A program made the position numbers and the translations under genes. Source: Bradyrhizobium sediminis (GTDB lineage: Bacteria; Pseudomonadota; Alphaproteobacteria; Rhizobiales; Xanthobacteraceae). From it: a DNA stretch of 64,000 nt. Position 1 is the stretch's first letter. Every line of letters begins with the position of its first letter. The notes under the pieces were generated by a model that worked only from the letters and a program-made list of their open reading frames with translations, was not told where the DNA came from and ran no database searches. Positions 15,281 to 24,206 of the stretch are shown here, piece by piece. Where the stretch lies: positions 3,606,501-3,670,500 of the forward strand of contig NZ_CP076134.1 of NCBI RefSeq assembly GCF_018736085.1, read 5' to 3'.

Positions 15281-15751
15281 ATGCAACTTGATTATTTTCA
15301 GCTGATTGACCGCGTCGTCGACCTCAACCTCGACGAGAAGAGGATCACGGTCGAGGCCCAGGTCCCTCAAACGCACACCATCTTCGAGGGGCACTTTCCG
15401 GGCTTTCCGATCATGCCGGGTGTCCTGCTCACCGAAGCGATGGCGCAGAGTTCCGGCTGGCTGCTGCTCGGCGTGATGAAGTTCGAGCGCATGCCATTCC
15501 TGGCGATGGTGAAGGAAGCCAAGATGCGGGGGTTCGTGAGTCCCGGTCAGCTGTTGACGATCGAAGCCAGGATCGAGCACGAAGGCTCGGGTTTTGCCGT
15601 CACGTCCGCCAAGGCGCGCGTCGGCACCGAGCTGAAGTGCAGCGCCGACCTCACCTTCCGTCACATCCCCTTCCCCGATCCCGCCTTGCGCGTCCACATG
15701 GACGCGATGGCCCACAAGATCGGATTTCCCCTGCAGGCGATTACGCAATGA
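15281..15751 (+). CDS. fabZXL: 3-hydroxyacyl-ACP dehydratase of VLCFA synthesis (FabZ family)
   Basis: The 156-residue hot-dog-fold dehydratase has the FabZ signature GHFPGFPIMPGVLLTEAMAQ, including the catalytic His and a Glu. It should remove water from 3-hydroxyacyl-AcpXL during chain elongation. It follows acpXL by 9 bases and overlaps the next gene by ATGA (15748-15751). Confidence 0.92.
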   Translation: MQLDYFQLIDRVVDLNLDEKRITVEAQVPQTHTIFEGHFPGFPIMPGVLLTEAMAQSSGWLLLGVMKFERMPFLAMVKEAKMRGFVSPGQLLTIEARIEHEGSGFAVTSAKARVGTELKCSADLTFRHIPFPDPALRVHMDAMAHKIGFPLQAITQ

Positions 15752-16938
15752 CTGAGCCGAAGGAAGCCTGGATCACCGGTATCGGTATCGTGTCGTCGCT
15801 CGGCGAAGGCCTCGACGCGCATTGGGATGCCCTCAACAACAAGCGCATCAATGTCGACGACAAGCGCTTTGCGCCCTACATCGTCCACCCGCTGGCGCCG
15901 GTCAGCTTCGATGCGCAGATTCCGAAAAAAGGCGACCAGCGGCAGATGGAGGCATGGCAGCGCATCGGCACCTATGCCGCCGGGCTTGCGCTGGATTCCG
16001 CCGGGGTCAAAGGCAATCAGGAAATCCTCGGGCGAATGGACATGATCGTCGCGGCCGGCGGCGGCGAACGCGATGTCGCGGTCGACATGGCGATTCTGAA
16101 CGCCGATGCAAAGGGCAATTCGGCCCCCGGCTTTCTCAACGAACGGCTGATGAACGATTTGCGGCCGACGCTTTTCCTGGCGCAACTTTCAAACCTGCTC
16201 GCCGGCAATATCGCCATCGTTCATGGCGTCTCCGGCACGTCGCGCACCTTCATGGGCGAGGAAGCCGCAAGTATCGACGCGGCGCGGATCGCGCTGGCGC
16301 GGATCGCCTCGGGTCAGAGCGACATCGCGCTTGTCGGCGCAGCCCATAATGGCGAACGGCCGGACCTCTTGATCCTCTACGAATTCGGCGACTTCAATCT
16401 CAAGGACCAATTCGCCCCGGTATGGGCGCGCGACAAGGAGCATGGCGGTTTTGCCCTCGGCTCGGCCGGTTGTTTTCTGGTGATCGAATCCAGGGAACAC
16501 GCCGAGGCTCGCGGCGCCAAGCCCTACGCAAAGCTGACCAAGGTGGTCGCCGACCTGGCGCAACGCAAGCAACCGGGCGCGGTGACGAAATCGCTGGAAA
16601 CGCTGTGGTCGAAGCTCGGCATCGGCGGCGACAATGGGGCGTTGATCACCGGCGCGACGGGGATCGAACCCGTCACGTCGGAGGAAAGGGCGTTCCTGAG
16701 CCAGCACAAGGGCTGCGCGGTGCGGGCAACCGGAACGTCGTTCGGCCACACCCTGGAGACCCAGTTTCCTCTCGGTGTTGCGCTGGCGGCGCTGGCGCTG
16801 TCGCGCGGCACGCTGTTTCCACCCAACGATCCGACCGGCCTGGAGGTTGAAATGTCCAAGCCCCCGACCCAGATTGTAGTGGTTGGGGCCGGTCACTGGC
16901 AGGGCGAGGGCATGGCCCTGGTCGAGGCCATCAAGTAG
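15748..16938 (+). CDS. fabF2XL: Ketosynthase-like VLCFA protein lacking catalytic Cys and first His (FabF2XL)
   Basis: This 396-residue protein has a thiolase fold related to FabF. At the nucleophile position, where active ketosynthases have TACASG, this reads HGVSGTSRTF. The first active-site His region, normally NAHGT, reads ITGATGIEP. Only the second His (GTSFGHTLETQ) remains. This resembles chain-length-factor partners of type II polyketide synthases, so I infer a non-catalytic or length-setting partner for FabF1XL encoded next. Position and ATGA overlap with fabZXL fit the Rhizobium acpXL cluster. Confidence 0.87.
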   Translation: MTEPKEAWITGIGIVSSLGEGLDAHWDALNNKRINVDDKRFAPYIVHPLAPVSFDAQIPKKGDQRQMEAWQRIGTYAAGLALDSAGVKGNQEILGRMDMIVAAGGGERDVAVDMAILNADAKGNSAPGFLNERLMNDLRPTLFLAQLSNLLAGNIAIVHGVSGTSRTFMGEEAASIDAARIALARIASGQSDIALVGAAHNGERPDLLILYEFGDFNLKDQFAPVWARDKEHGGFALGSAGCFLVIESREHAEARGAKPYAKLTKVVADLAQRKQPGAVTKSLETLWSKLGIGGDNGALITGATGIEPVTSEERAFLSQHKGCAVRATGTSFGHTLETQFPLGVALAALALSRGTLFPPNDPTGLEVEMSKPPTQIVVVGAGHWQGEGMALVEAIK

Positions 16939-16965
16939 CGGCGGCGCGGGATCGACGGGGAAATC

Positions 16966-18243
16966 ATGGCAGCACCACGCGACAAATTCGGCAGACCGAT
17001 CGTCGTCGTTACCGGAATGGGCATCGTCACTTCGCTCGGCGCCGGCAAGACCGACAACTGGAAGAAGCTCACCGCGGGCGAATCCGGCATCCGGACCGTC
17101 ACGCGCTTTCCGATCGATGGCCTGAAATCGACGATGGCCGGAACGGTCGATTTTCTCACCGTCGAGCCGTTTTCGTCGACCGGTCTCACCGAGCGGCTCG
17201 CCGATGTCGCTACCGAAGAAGCCCTCGAACAGTCCGGCATCGGCCGCAGGGGCGATTTTCCGGGACCGCTGTTTCTGGCCGTGGCCCCGGTCGAGGTCGA
17301 GTGGCCGCAGCGGCTGGAAGTCGGGCGCGCGGTCGGGACAACCGACTTCGACTACAACGACATCCTGCGCGTCAGCGGCGGTGGAAAGTTCGCGCCGTAT
17401 CATCATCGCTTCATGTTCGGCTCGGTGGCTAGCCATCTGGCCGAGAAGTTCGGCACCAAGGGTTCGCCGATTTCGCTTTCGACCGCATGCGCCTCCGGCG
17501 CCACCGCCATCCAGCTCGGCGTCGAGGCCATCCGCCGCGGCGAAACTGACGCCGCGCTGTGCGTGGCGACCGATGGTTCGGTGAATCCGGAAGCCATGGT
17601 GCGCTTTTCGCTGCTGTCGGCGCTGTCCACCCAGAACGACCCGCCGCAGGCCGCCTCCAAGCCGTTCTCGAAGAACCGTGACGGTTTCATCATGGCGGAA
17701 GGCGCCGGTACGCTGGTGCTCGAGAGCTACGAAGCGGCCGTCGCACGCGGCGCGCCGATTCTCGGTGTTCTCGTCGGCTGTAGTGAATTGACCGACTCGT
17801 TCCATCGCACCCGATCGAGCCCGGACGGCAAGCCGATCATCGGCTGTGTCCGCAAGGCGTTGGCGGATGCCGGCATGACGACCGAGCAGATCGACCACAT
17901 CAACGCGCACGGCACCGCGACGCCGGAAAACGACAAGATGGAATATGTCGGCATCTCCGCCGTGTTCGGCGAGCGTGCCAAGCAAATTCCGGTATCGTCG
18001 AACAAATCGATGATCGGCCACACCATCTCGGCCGCCGGCGCGGTCGAAGCGATCATTTCGCTGCTGACGCTCGAGCATCAGCGGATTCCGCCGACCATCA
18101 ATTACGAAATTCCGGACCCGGCGATTCCCTTCGACGTCGTGCCCAATCATGCCCGCGATGCGCGCGTCACCGCCGTGATGTCGAATTCGTTCGGCTTCGG
18201 CGGCCAGAACGCCTCGCTGATCCTGACGCGTGAACCGATCTAA
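16966..18243 (+). CDS. fabF1XL: Beta-ketoacyl-ACP synthase II of VLCFA synthesis (FabF1XL)
   Basis: A 425-residue condensing enzyme with a complete triad: Cys in LSTACASGATA, His in HINAHGTATPEND, and His in SNKSMIGHTISAAG. It should extend acyl-AcpXL with malonyl units. The start ATG 27 bases after fabF2XL is preceded by GGGGAAATC. In Rhizobium an alcohol-dehydrogenase-like gene follows this one before lpxXL; here lpxXL comes next directly. Confidence 0.93.
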   Translation: MAAPRDKFGRPIVVVTGMGIVTSLGAGKTDNWKKLTAGESGIRTVTRFPIDGLKSTMAGTVDFLTVEPFSSTGLTERLADVATEEALEQSGIGRRGDFPGPLFLAVAPVEVEWPQRLEVGRAVGTTDFDYNDILRVSGGGKFAPYHHRFMFGSVASHLAEKFGTKGSPISLSTACASGATAIQLGVEAIRRGETDAALCVATDGSVNPEAMVRFSLLSALSTQNDPPQAASKPFSKNRDGFIMAEGAGTLVLESYEAAVARGAPILGVLVGCSELTDSFHRTRSSPDGKPIIGCVRKALADAGMTTEQIDHINAHGTATPENDKMEYVGISAVFGERAKQIPVSSNKSMIGHTISAAGAVEAIISLLTLEHQRIPPTINYEIPDPAIPFDVVPNHARDARVTAVMSNSFGFGGQNASLILTREPI

Positions 18244-18313
18244 CCGGCGATAGCCCGATGCCGAATCGCCTGGAAAACCGGCAGATGTCCGGTCAAATCG
18301 TCGTTGGTCGGTG

Positions 18314-19246
18314 ATGCACCCTCTCCTGCTTCGCACCAGGGCCCGTATTCGCGACGCCACCAAGCCGCTTGCCGAAGCGGCGGTGGGTGCGCTGACGATC
18401 GCGATGCTGCGCACCACCCGCTATTTCGACCCGACCAAGACCGCCAACCTGTTCGGCCGCATCACGCGATTTATCGGCCCGCGGCTCCGTGAAGACAGGA
18501 TCGGACGGGAAAATCTCAAGGCCGCCTTCCCCGAAAAATCCCCCGAGGAGATCGAGACGATCCTGGCGGGCGTGTGGGACAATCTCGGCCGCATCGGCGC
18601 CGAGTTCGCCCATCTCGACCACATCTGGGATTACGACCCCGATCATCCCGAGAAAAGCCGCGTCGAAATCCCGCCCCGCACCCATGAATTGTTTGCCCAG
18701 CTCAAGGACGACGGCAAGCCGGCGCTGATTTTCGCCAGCCATCTCGGAAACTGGGAACTGCCGGCACTGGCCGCGGTTGCGCACGGGCTGGATGCCGCAA
18801 TCCTGTTCCGGCGGCCGAACAGCGAGTCCGCCGACCGCGCCATCGAACAAATCCGTGCGGTGAAAATGGGCACCCTGATCGCGGCCGGCCGCGACGCGCC
18901 GTTGAAGCTCGCCGAAGCCCTGCAAAAGGGCCAGCACGTCGCCATGCTGGTCGACCAGTACCTGACCAACGGCGTCGAGGTCACCTTCTTCGGGCGCAAG
19001 ACCAGGGCCAATCCGATGCTGGCGCGGCTGTTGCGGCAGGTCGATTGCCCGATCCACGGCACGCGCATCATCCGCCTGCCCAACAACCGCTTCCGCGCCG
19101 AACTGTCCGAGGAGGTGAAGCCGGTGCGCGATGCCTCGGGGCAGATCGATATCCAGGGAACGATGCAGGCGATCACCTCGGTGGTCGAGGGCTGGATTCG
19201 CGAATATCCGGACCAGTGGCTGTGGCTGCATCGCCGCTGGCGATAG
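18314..19246 (+). CDS. lpxXL: VLCFA lipid A acyltransferase LpxXL (LpxL/HtrB family)
   Basis: The 310-residue protein has the lysophospholipid acyltransferase motif HLGNWE (H-x4-E) near residue 145 and a VDQYLTNGVEVTFFGRKT segment typical of LpxL-type enzymes. It would transfer the very-long-chain acyl group from AcpXL to lipid A at the inner membrane. It ends the acpXL operon, 70 bp after fabF1XL. Start is the ATG at 18314; the GTG just before it is in frame and also possible. Confidence 0.9.
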   Translation: MHPLLLRTRARIRDATKPLAEAAVGALTIAMLRTTRYFDPTKTANLFGRITRFIGPRLREDRIGRENLKAAFPEKSPEEIETILAGVWDNLGRIGAEFAHLDHIWDYDPDHPEKSRVEIPPRTHELFAQLKDDGKPALIFASHLGNWELPALAAVAHGLDAAILFRRPNSESADRAIEQIRAVKMGTLIAAGRDAPLKLAEALQKGQHVAMLVDQYLTNGVEVTFFGRKTRANPMLARLLRQVDCPIHGTRIIRLPNNRFRAELSEEVKPVRDASGQIDIQGTMQAITSVVEGWIREYPDQWLWLHRRWR

Positions 19247-19257
19247 CATTATTCCGA

Positions 19258-19337
19258 GTCATTCCGGGGCGATGCGAAGCATCGAACCCGGAATCTCGAG
19301 ATTCCGGGTCTGGTGCTGCGCACCATCCCGGAATGAC
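19258..19337. repeat. 80-bp palindromic intergenic repeat, copy A
   Basis: The element begins GTCATTCCGGGG and ends CCCGGAATGAC. It holds a perfect 22-bp inner palindrome centred on CTCGAG and two side hairpins (GATGCGAAGCATC and GGTGCTGCGCACC). Copy B at 42553-42632 is its reverse complement with three differences. It fills the gap after lpxXL and could act as a bidirectional terminator. Confidence 0.9.
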
Positions 19338-19348
19338 AGATGCGAGAA

Positions 19349-20452
19349 CTACCTCCCTGTCTTCACCCGGGTCCACAGCCGGTTGATCACGCGCTGCGTC
19401 GCCGGATCGCGCGCGGTGATCACGAACAATTTGCCGATCGTCGCCTCGTCCGGATAGATGTTCCTGTCATTGAGAATTTTCGGGTCGATCAGCTTCTGGC
19501 TCGCCAGATTGCCGTTGGCATAGGACAGAAAATCTGAATTCTTCGCAGCCACTTCAGGCCGGTAGAGATAGTCGATCAGCTGATAGGCCTCCGCGACATT
19601 CTTCGCATCGGCGGGAATCGCAAGATTGTCGAAGAACATCTGCGCGCCCTCTTTCGGGATGGCATAGCCGATCTCGATGCCGTTCTGCGACTCCGCCGCC
19701 CGGCTGCGCGCCTGCATGATGTCGCCCGACCAGCCGACCACGAAGCAAATCTCGCCGGTGGCCATGGCGCTGAGATATTCGGAGGAATGAAATTTGCGGA
19801 CCGAGGGCCTGATCTTGCTGACGAGATCGGCGGCTTTTTCGAGATCCGCCTGCCTGGTCGAATTGGGGTCGAGCCCGAGATAGCTCAGGGCTGCAGGGAG
19901 AATGTCGTCGGCGGAATCCAGCATGTGAATGCCGCAGTCTTTGAACTTCGCCAGAATCTCCGGCTTGAAGACGATGTCCCAGCTGTCGATCCTGGCGTCG
20001 GGCCCGAGAATCTTCTGCGCCATCTTGACGTTGTAACCGATGCCGGTGGTGCCCCACATGTAATTGGCGCCGTAGCTATTGTCGGGATCGTAGCTGGCGA
20101 GCCGTTTGGTCACCACCGGCCAGGCATTGGCGAGGTTCGGCAGCTTCGACTTGTCGAGCTTGAGGAAAACCTTCGCGGTGATCTGGCGCTGCAGGAAATA
20201 GCCGGTGGGAACCACGACGTCGTAACCGGACTTTCCGGCGAGCAGCCGCGTCTCCAGGGTCTCGTTGGCGTCGAAGGTGTCGTAGACCACCTTGATGCCG
20301 GTCTCCCTGGTGAAATCCTCAAGCACCCCCGGCGCCATGTAGTTCGACCAATTGTAGAAATTGACCGTGCGCTGCTGCGCCGTTGCCGGCGAACACAGCG
20401 CCAGCGCCGCAGCCGTCGCGACACCGAGTTGGATGTGGGAGCGGCTGCGCAT
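19349..20452 (-). CDS. Periplasmic polyamine-binding protein (PotF/PotD family)
   Basis: A 367-residue extracellular solute-binding protein with a signal peptide (ATAAALALCSPATAQQ) and the opening strand VNFYNWSNYMAPGVLEDF typical of spermidine/putrescine binders. VVPTGYFLQRQ and GYAIPKEGAQMFFDNLAI are further family segments. No permease or ATPase genes are adjacent, so it must work with components encoded elsewhere. I start at ATG 20452, just before the signal peptide; the frame extends 23 codons further upstream into the aminotransferase gene. Confidence 0.9.
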   Translation of the reverse strand: MRSRSHIQLGVATAAALALCSPATAQQRTVNFYNWSNYMAPGVLEDFTRETGIKVVYDTFDANETLETRLLAGKSGYDVVVPTGYFLQRQITAKVFLKLDKSKLPNLANAWPVVTKRLASYDPDNSYGANYMWGTTGIGYNVKMAQKILGPDARIDSWDIVFKPEILAKFKDCGIHMLDSADDILPAALSYLGLDPNSTRQADLEKAADLVSKIRPSVRKFHSSEYLSAMATGEICFVVGWSGDIMQARSRAAESQNGIEIGYAIPKEGAQMFFDNLAIPADAKNVAEAYQLIDYLYRPEVAAKNSDFLSYANGNLASQKLIDPKILNDRNIYPDEATIGKLFVITARDPATQRVINRLWTRVKTGR

Positions 20453-20465
20453 CGCTGTCGACCTC

Positions 20466-21629
20466 TTAGCGGCGGTGCACCGCGTCCGACAGGCGTTCGA
20501 GCGCGGTGTCGAGAGTTGCATCCTTCTTGGCGAAACAAAACCGCACGACCGAGGTCACGGCGTTCTCTTCATAGAACGCCGACACCGGTATGGCGGCGAC
20601 CTTGTAGTCGGTGACGATGCGCTTGCAGAACGCCTCGTCGGTCTCGTTGAGCCCGAGCGGCGACAAGTCGACCGTGAGGAAGTAGGTGCCCTGCGACTTC
20701 AGGACCGGAAAGCCGATGCTCTCCAATCCCTTGGTGAGACGGTCGCGGCTGCGCGCCAGTTCCTTGCGCATGTCGAAAAAATAATCCGCCGGCTTGCCGA
20801 GCCCGTAGGCGACCGCGACCTGCAGATTGGGCGCGGTGGTGAAGGTGAGAAACTGGTGCACCTTCGCAGCCACCCGCAGCAGCGGCGGGGCCGCGCAGAC
20901 GAAGCCGATCTTCCAGCCCGTCAGCGAAAAGATCTTCCCGGCGGAGCCCACCTTGATGGTGCGGTCGCGCATTCCCGGAATGGCAATCAGCGGGATATGC
21001 TCGCGGCCATCGAAGATCACATGCTCCCAGACCTCGTCGCAGATCGCGACCGTGTCGAACTGCTGGCAGTACCGCGCCAGCAATTCGAGATCCTCGCGGG
21101 GATAGACCACCGCGGCGGGATTGAGCGGATTGTTGAACAGCACGGCCTTGGTCTTGTGGTTGAAGACGCCTTGCAGCGCCTCCTCGGTCAGCCGCCAATG
21201 CGGCGGCTCGAGACGCACCAGCCGCGGTATGCCGCCGGCCTGGCGAATGATCGGCAGGTAGGAATCGTATACCGGCTGGAACACCACCACCTCGTCGCCG
21301 GGCTCGACCACGGCCAAGATCGCCGATGTCAGCGCCTCGGTGCCGCCCGAGGTCACCATCACCTCCGTCATCGGATCGAGGTTGAGCCCGTGCCAGCGCC
21401 CGTAATGGGCCGCGATCGCCTGCCGCAGTTCCGGAATACCCATCATCGACGGGTACTGGTTGTAGCCGTCCATGACTGCGTCGGCCGCGGCGCGCCGGAT
21501 GTCCTCAGGTCCCGGATCGTCGGGAAAACCCTGGCCGAGATTGATCGCGTTGTTGTCGCGGGCGGCTTGCGACATCGCCTCGAAGATCGTGACGGGAAGA
21601 TCCGCGAAAACCTTGTTCATGGACGCCAT
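20466..21629 (-). CDS. Class I/II PLP aminotransferase (methionine/kynurenine aminotransferase-like)
   Basis: A 387-residue fold-type I aminotransferase. The Schiff-base lysine is in GSAGKIFSLTGWKIGF, the substrate-carboxylate Arg in VVRFCFAKK, and NNPLNPAAVV and CDEVWEHVIF bind PLP. The closest groups by motif are YbdL/kynurenine-oxoglutarate aminotransferases; the substrate is not certain. It is followed 13 bp later by the PotF-like gene and preceded 8 bp earlier by a rhodanese gene, all on the minus strand, so a three-gene operon is likely. Confidence 0.88.
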   Translation of the reverse strand: MASMNKVFADLPVTIFEAMSQAARDNNAINLGQGFPDDPGPEDIRRAAADAVMDGYNQYPSMMGIPELRQAIAAHYGRWHGLNLDPMTEVMVTSGGTEALTSAILAVVEPGDEVVVFQPVYDSYLPIIRQAGGIPRLVRLEPPHWRLTEEALQGVFNHKTKAVLFNNPLNPAAVVYPREDLELLARYCQQFDTVAICDEVWEHVIFDGREHIPLIAIPGMRDRTIKVGSAGKIFSLTGWKIGFVCAAPPLLRVAAKVHQFLTFTTAPNLQVAVAYGLGKPADYFFDMRKELARSRDRLTKGLESIGFPVLKSQGTYFLTVDLSPLGLNETDEAFCKRIVTDYKVAAIPVSAFYEENAVTSVVRFCFAKKDATLDTALERLSDAVHRR

Positions 21630-21637
21630 GGCAGCGG

Positions 21638-21964
21638 TCAGCCGCCGCTCTTGGTCGGCAGTCCCGCGGCCTTCCAGCCCAGCATCCCTCCCGCAAGATG
21701 CTGGTTGTATGGGAGGCCCGCAGCCTGCGCCGCCAGCGAGGCCGTTACCGAGCGCTTGCCGGAGCGGCAGGCAAAAACCACCTCTTTGCCCTGCGGATCC
21801 GGAATATTCTTCGGATCGAAGGTCGAAAGCGGAACGACTATGCCACCGGGATAGGCTTCCACGGCGACCTCGTTCGGCTCGCGGACATCGACGAGAAGAT
21901 AGCGTCCCTCCGCCATCCCCTTCGACACCTCATCCGGCAGCAAATCGTGAACCTGGTTCGCCAC
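21638..21964 (-). CDS. Single-domain rhodanese-like sulfurtransferase
   Basis: A 108-residue rhodanese domain with the active-site loop CRSGKRS (Cys near residue 66) and the N-terminal LVDVREPNEVAVEAYPGG. Single-domain rhodaneses carry a persulfide sulfur; the acceptor is unknown. No signal peptide is seen, so it is cytoplasmic. It appears to be the first gene of the rhodanese-aminotransferase-PotF unit. Confidence 0.88.
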   Translation of the reverse strand: MANQVHDLLPDEVSKGMAEGRYLLVDVREPNEVAVEAYPGGIVVPLSTFDPKNIPDPQGKEVVFACRSGKRSVTASLAAQAAGLPYNQHLAGGMLGWKAAGLPTKSGG

Positions 21965-22155
21965 TCAAAACCTCCCAACAATGCCTGACGTCGCACGTAT
22001 CCTGTTCGCAAAACCGGTCCCCCACTTCTGCAGAATACGCGCTATTACCAGCGAATTCGGCGAAGATCGATCGGTCGCCCTTCCGCGCCAAAGTCGCCTC
22101 TGGCGCGGCGAAAATCAAGCGCCGCAGGGCCATTTGAGGGGGCCTGAGCGAGGCC

Positions 22156-24084
22156 CTAGACGGTCACCTGGGTTCCAACCTCGACCACCCGGCCGCTCGG
22201 AATCTGGAAATAGTCGGTGGCGTCATTGGCGGTACGGCTCAGCGCGATGAAGAGGTGATCCTGCCAGCGCGGCATCCCGGAACGCGCGGCCGGCTTCAGC
22301 GCGCGCCGCGACAGGAAGAATGACGTCGACATGATGTCGAACTGCCAGCCCAGTTTGCGCGCGATCGCCAGCGCTTTCGGCACGTTGGGCGATTCCATGA
22401 ATCCGAACCGCAGCGTGACCTTGGAGAAGGTTTCGCTGATCTGCTCCAGCCTGACCCGCTCGGCCGGGTCGATCCGCGGCGTCGGCGCGGTCTCGATGGT
22501 GAGAATGACGTTCTTTTCGTGCAGCACCTTGTAGTGCTTGAGACTGTGCATCAACGCGGTCGGCGCGCTCTGGGGATCGCTGGTCAGGAACACCGCGGTG
22601 CCGGGAACCCGCTGCGGCGGCTTCTTCTCAAGCATCGCCACCAGTTCGTCCAGCGGGAACTCCAGCTTGCGCGATTTCTCGAACAACAGCCGGCTGCCTC
22701 GCCGCCAAGTGTACATCAGGATCATTACCACGGCGCCGAGCGCCAGCGGCACCCAACCGCCCTCGAATACTTTCAACAGGTTCGCCGCCAGAAAGGTGAG
22801 GTCGAGGAACAGGAACGGAGCGATCAACGCCGCGGCCGCCAACGGCGACCATTTCCAGACCTTCCAGATCACGACGAAGCCCATCATCGCCGTGACCACC
22901 ATGGTGCCGGTAACGGAGATGCCGTAGGCGGACGCCAGCGCGCTCGACGAGCGGAACAGCAATACCAGCAGCATCACGCTGACGAGCAGCAGCATGTTGA
23001 TGCGCGGGATATAGATCTGGCCGGAATGGGCTTCAGAGGTATGGCGGATTTCAAACCGCGGCAGCAGGCCGAGCTGAATGGCCTGACGCGTCAGCGAATA
23101 GGCGCCGGTAATCACCGCCTGGCTCGCAATCACGGTCGCCGCGGTAGCGAGACCGACCATCGGGATCAGCGCCCAGTCCGGAAACATCAGGAAGAACGGG
23201 TTCTCGATCGCCTTCGGATCGGCAATCAGCAGCGCGCCCTGCCCCAGATAGTTCAGCGCCAGCGACGGCAGCACGATGACGAGCCAGGCGGTCTGGATCG
23301 GCTTCTTGCCGAAATGGCCGAGATCGGCATAGAGCGCCTCGGCGCCGGTGACGGCGAGAAACACCGCGCCGAGCGTGATGAATCCGATCATGCCGTGATG
23401 GATCATGAAGGAGGCGGCAAGCAGCGGATTGAACGCCAGCAGCACTTCGGGGTGCTGCATGATCTGCGGCACGGCCGCGATCGCGAGGACGGCGAACCAG
23501 ATGCACATGATCGGTCCGAACAAGGCCGCGACCCGCGCGGTGCCGCGCGACTGAACCGCAAACAGCGCCACGAGAATGATCGCGGTCAGCGGCACCACAT
23601 AGTGTTCGAAGGTCGCGGTCACCAGCTTGATGCCTTCGATCGCCGAAAGCACCGAGAGTGCCGGCGTGAGCACCGCGTCGCCGTAAAACAGCGCGCCGCT
23701 GATGATCCCGAGCAGCACGATGGCGCCGGCGCCGTAGCCTACCGCGCGCTGCGCCAGCGCCATCAGCGCCAGCGTTCCACCCTCGCCGTTGTTGTCGGCG
23801 CGCAACAGGATCAGCACATATTTCAGCGTCACCACGACGATCAGCGCCCACAGGATCAGCGAGAGGATGCCGAGCACCGCGTCCGGATTGGCTGATGTCG
23901 CAGCCGGGCCGCCGGCGGCGACGACCGCTTCGCGCAAGGCGTAGAGCGGGCTGGTGCCGATATCGCCGTAGACCACCCCGATGCTGCCGAGCATCAGCGC
24001 GCCGAAGCCGGCGGTGGAATGGGCTTCGCCATGCCCATTGGCCGCCGGCGTTTCCGCGGCGGGAGCTGCAACGTCACTGGTCAT
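22156..24084 (-). CDS. kup: Kup/TrkD potassium uptake protein, copy 1
   Basis: A 642-residue potassium/proton symporter with twelve or so N-terminal helices ([43 protein letters not shown]) and a cytoplasmic C-terminal domain. The signature [11 protein letters not shown] is intact. I start at ATG 24084 ([11 protein letters not shown]). A second kup lies immediately upstream in tandem; the two share their C-terminal ends almost residue for residue ([20 protein letters not shown] against [20 protein letters not shown]), indicating gene duplication. Confidence 0.95.
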   Translation of the reverse strand: MTSDVAAPAAETPAANGHGEAHSTAGFGALMLGSIGVVYGDIGTSPLYALREAVVAAGGPAATSANPDAVLGILSLILWALIVVVTLKYVLILLRADNNGEGGTLALMALAQRAVGYGAGAIVLLGIISGALFYGDAVLTPALSVLSAIEGIKLVTATFEHYVVPLTAIILVALFAVQSRGTARVAALFGPIMCIWFAVLAIAAVPQIMQHPEVLLAFNPLLAASFMIHHGMIGFITLGAVFLAVTGAEALYADLGHFGKKPIQTAWLVIVLPSLALNYLGQGALLIADPKAIENPFFLMFPDWALIPMVGLATAATVIASQAVITGAYSLTRQAIQLGLLPRFEIRHTSEAHSGQIYIPRINMLLLVSVMLLVLLFRSSSALASAYGISVTGTMVVTAMMGFVVIWKVWKWSPLAAAALIAPFLFLDLTFLAANLLKVFEGGWVPLALGAVVMILMYTWRRGSRLLFEKSRKLEFPLDELVAMLEKKPPQRVPGTAVFLTSDPQSAPTALMHSLKHYKVLHEKNVILTIETAPTPRIDPAERVRLEQISETFSKVTLRFGFMESPNVPKALAIARKLGWQFDIMSTSFFLSRRALKPAARSGMPRWQDHLFIALSRTANDATDYFQIPSGRVVEVGTQVTV

Positions 24085-24206
24085 GGGAGTGGAGGCCTCA
24101 AATGCTTCACTGCACAAATAGCAAAGCCTGGCGGCTTATAGCCCTGCGTTTGGAGCATAGCCTACCCTGATTTTGGGGCCGCACCATGCAAAATATGCAT
24201 GGACGG

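Noticed and set aside
16189..18417. 742-codon open frame on the minus strand
   Set aside because: It is antisense to fabF2XL, fabF1XL and the start of lpxXL; the real genes have clear active-site motifs on the plus strand.
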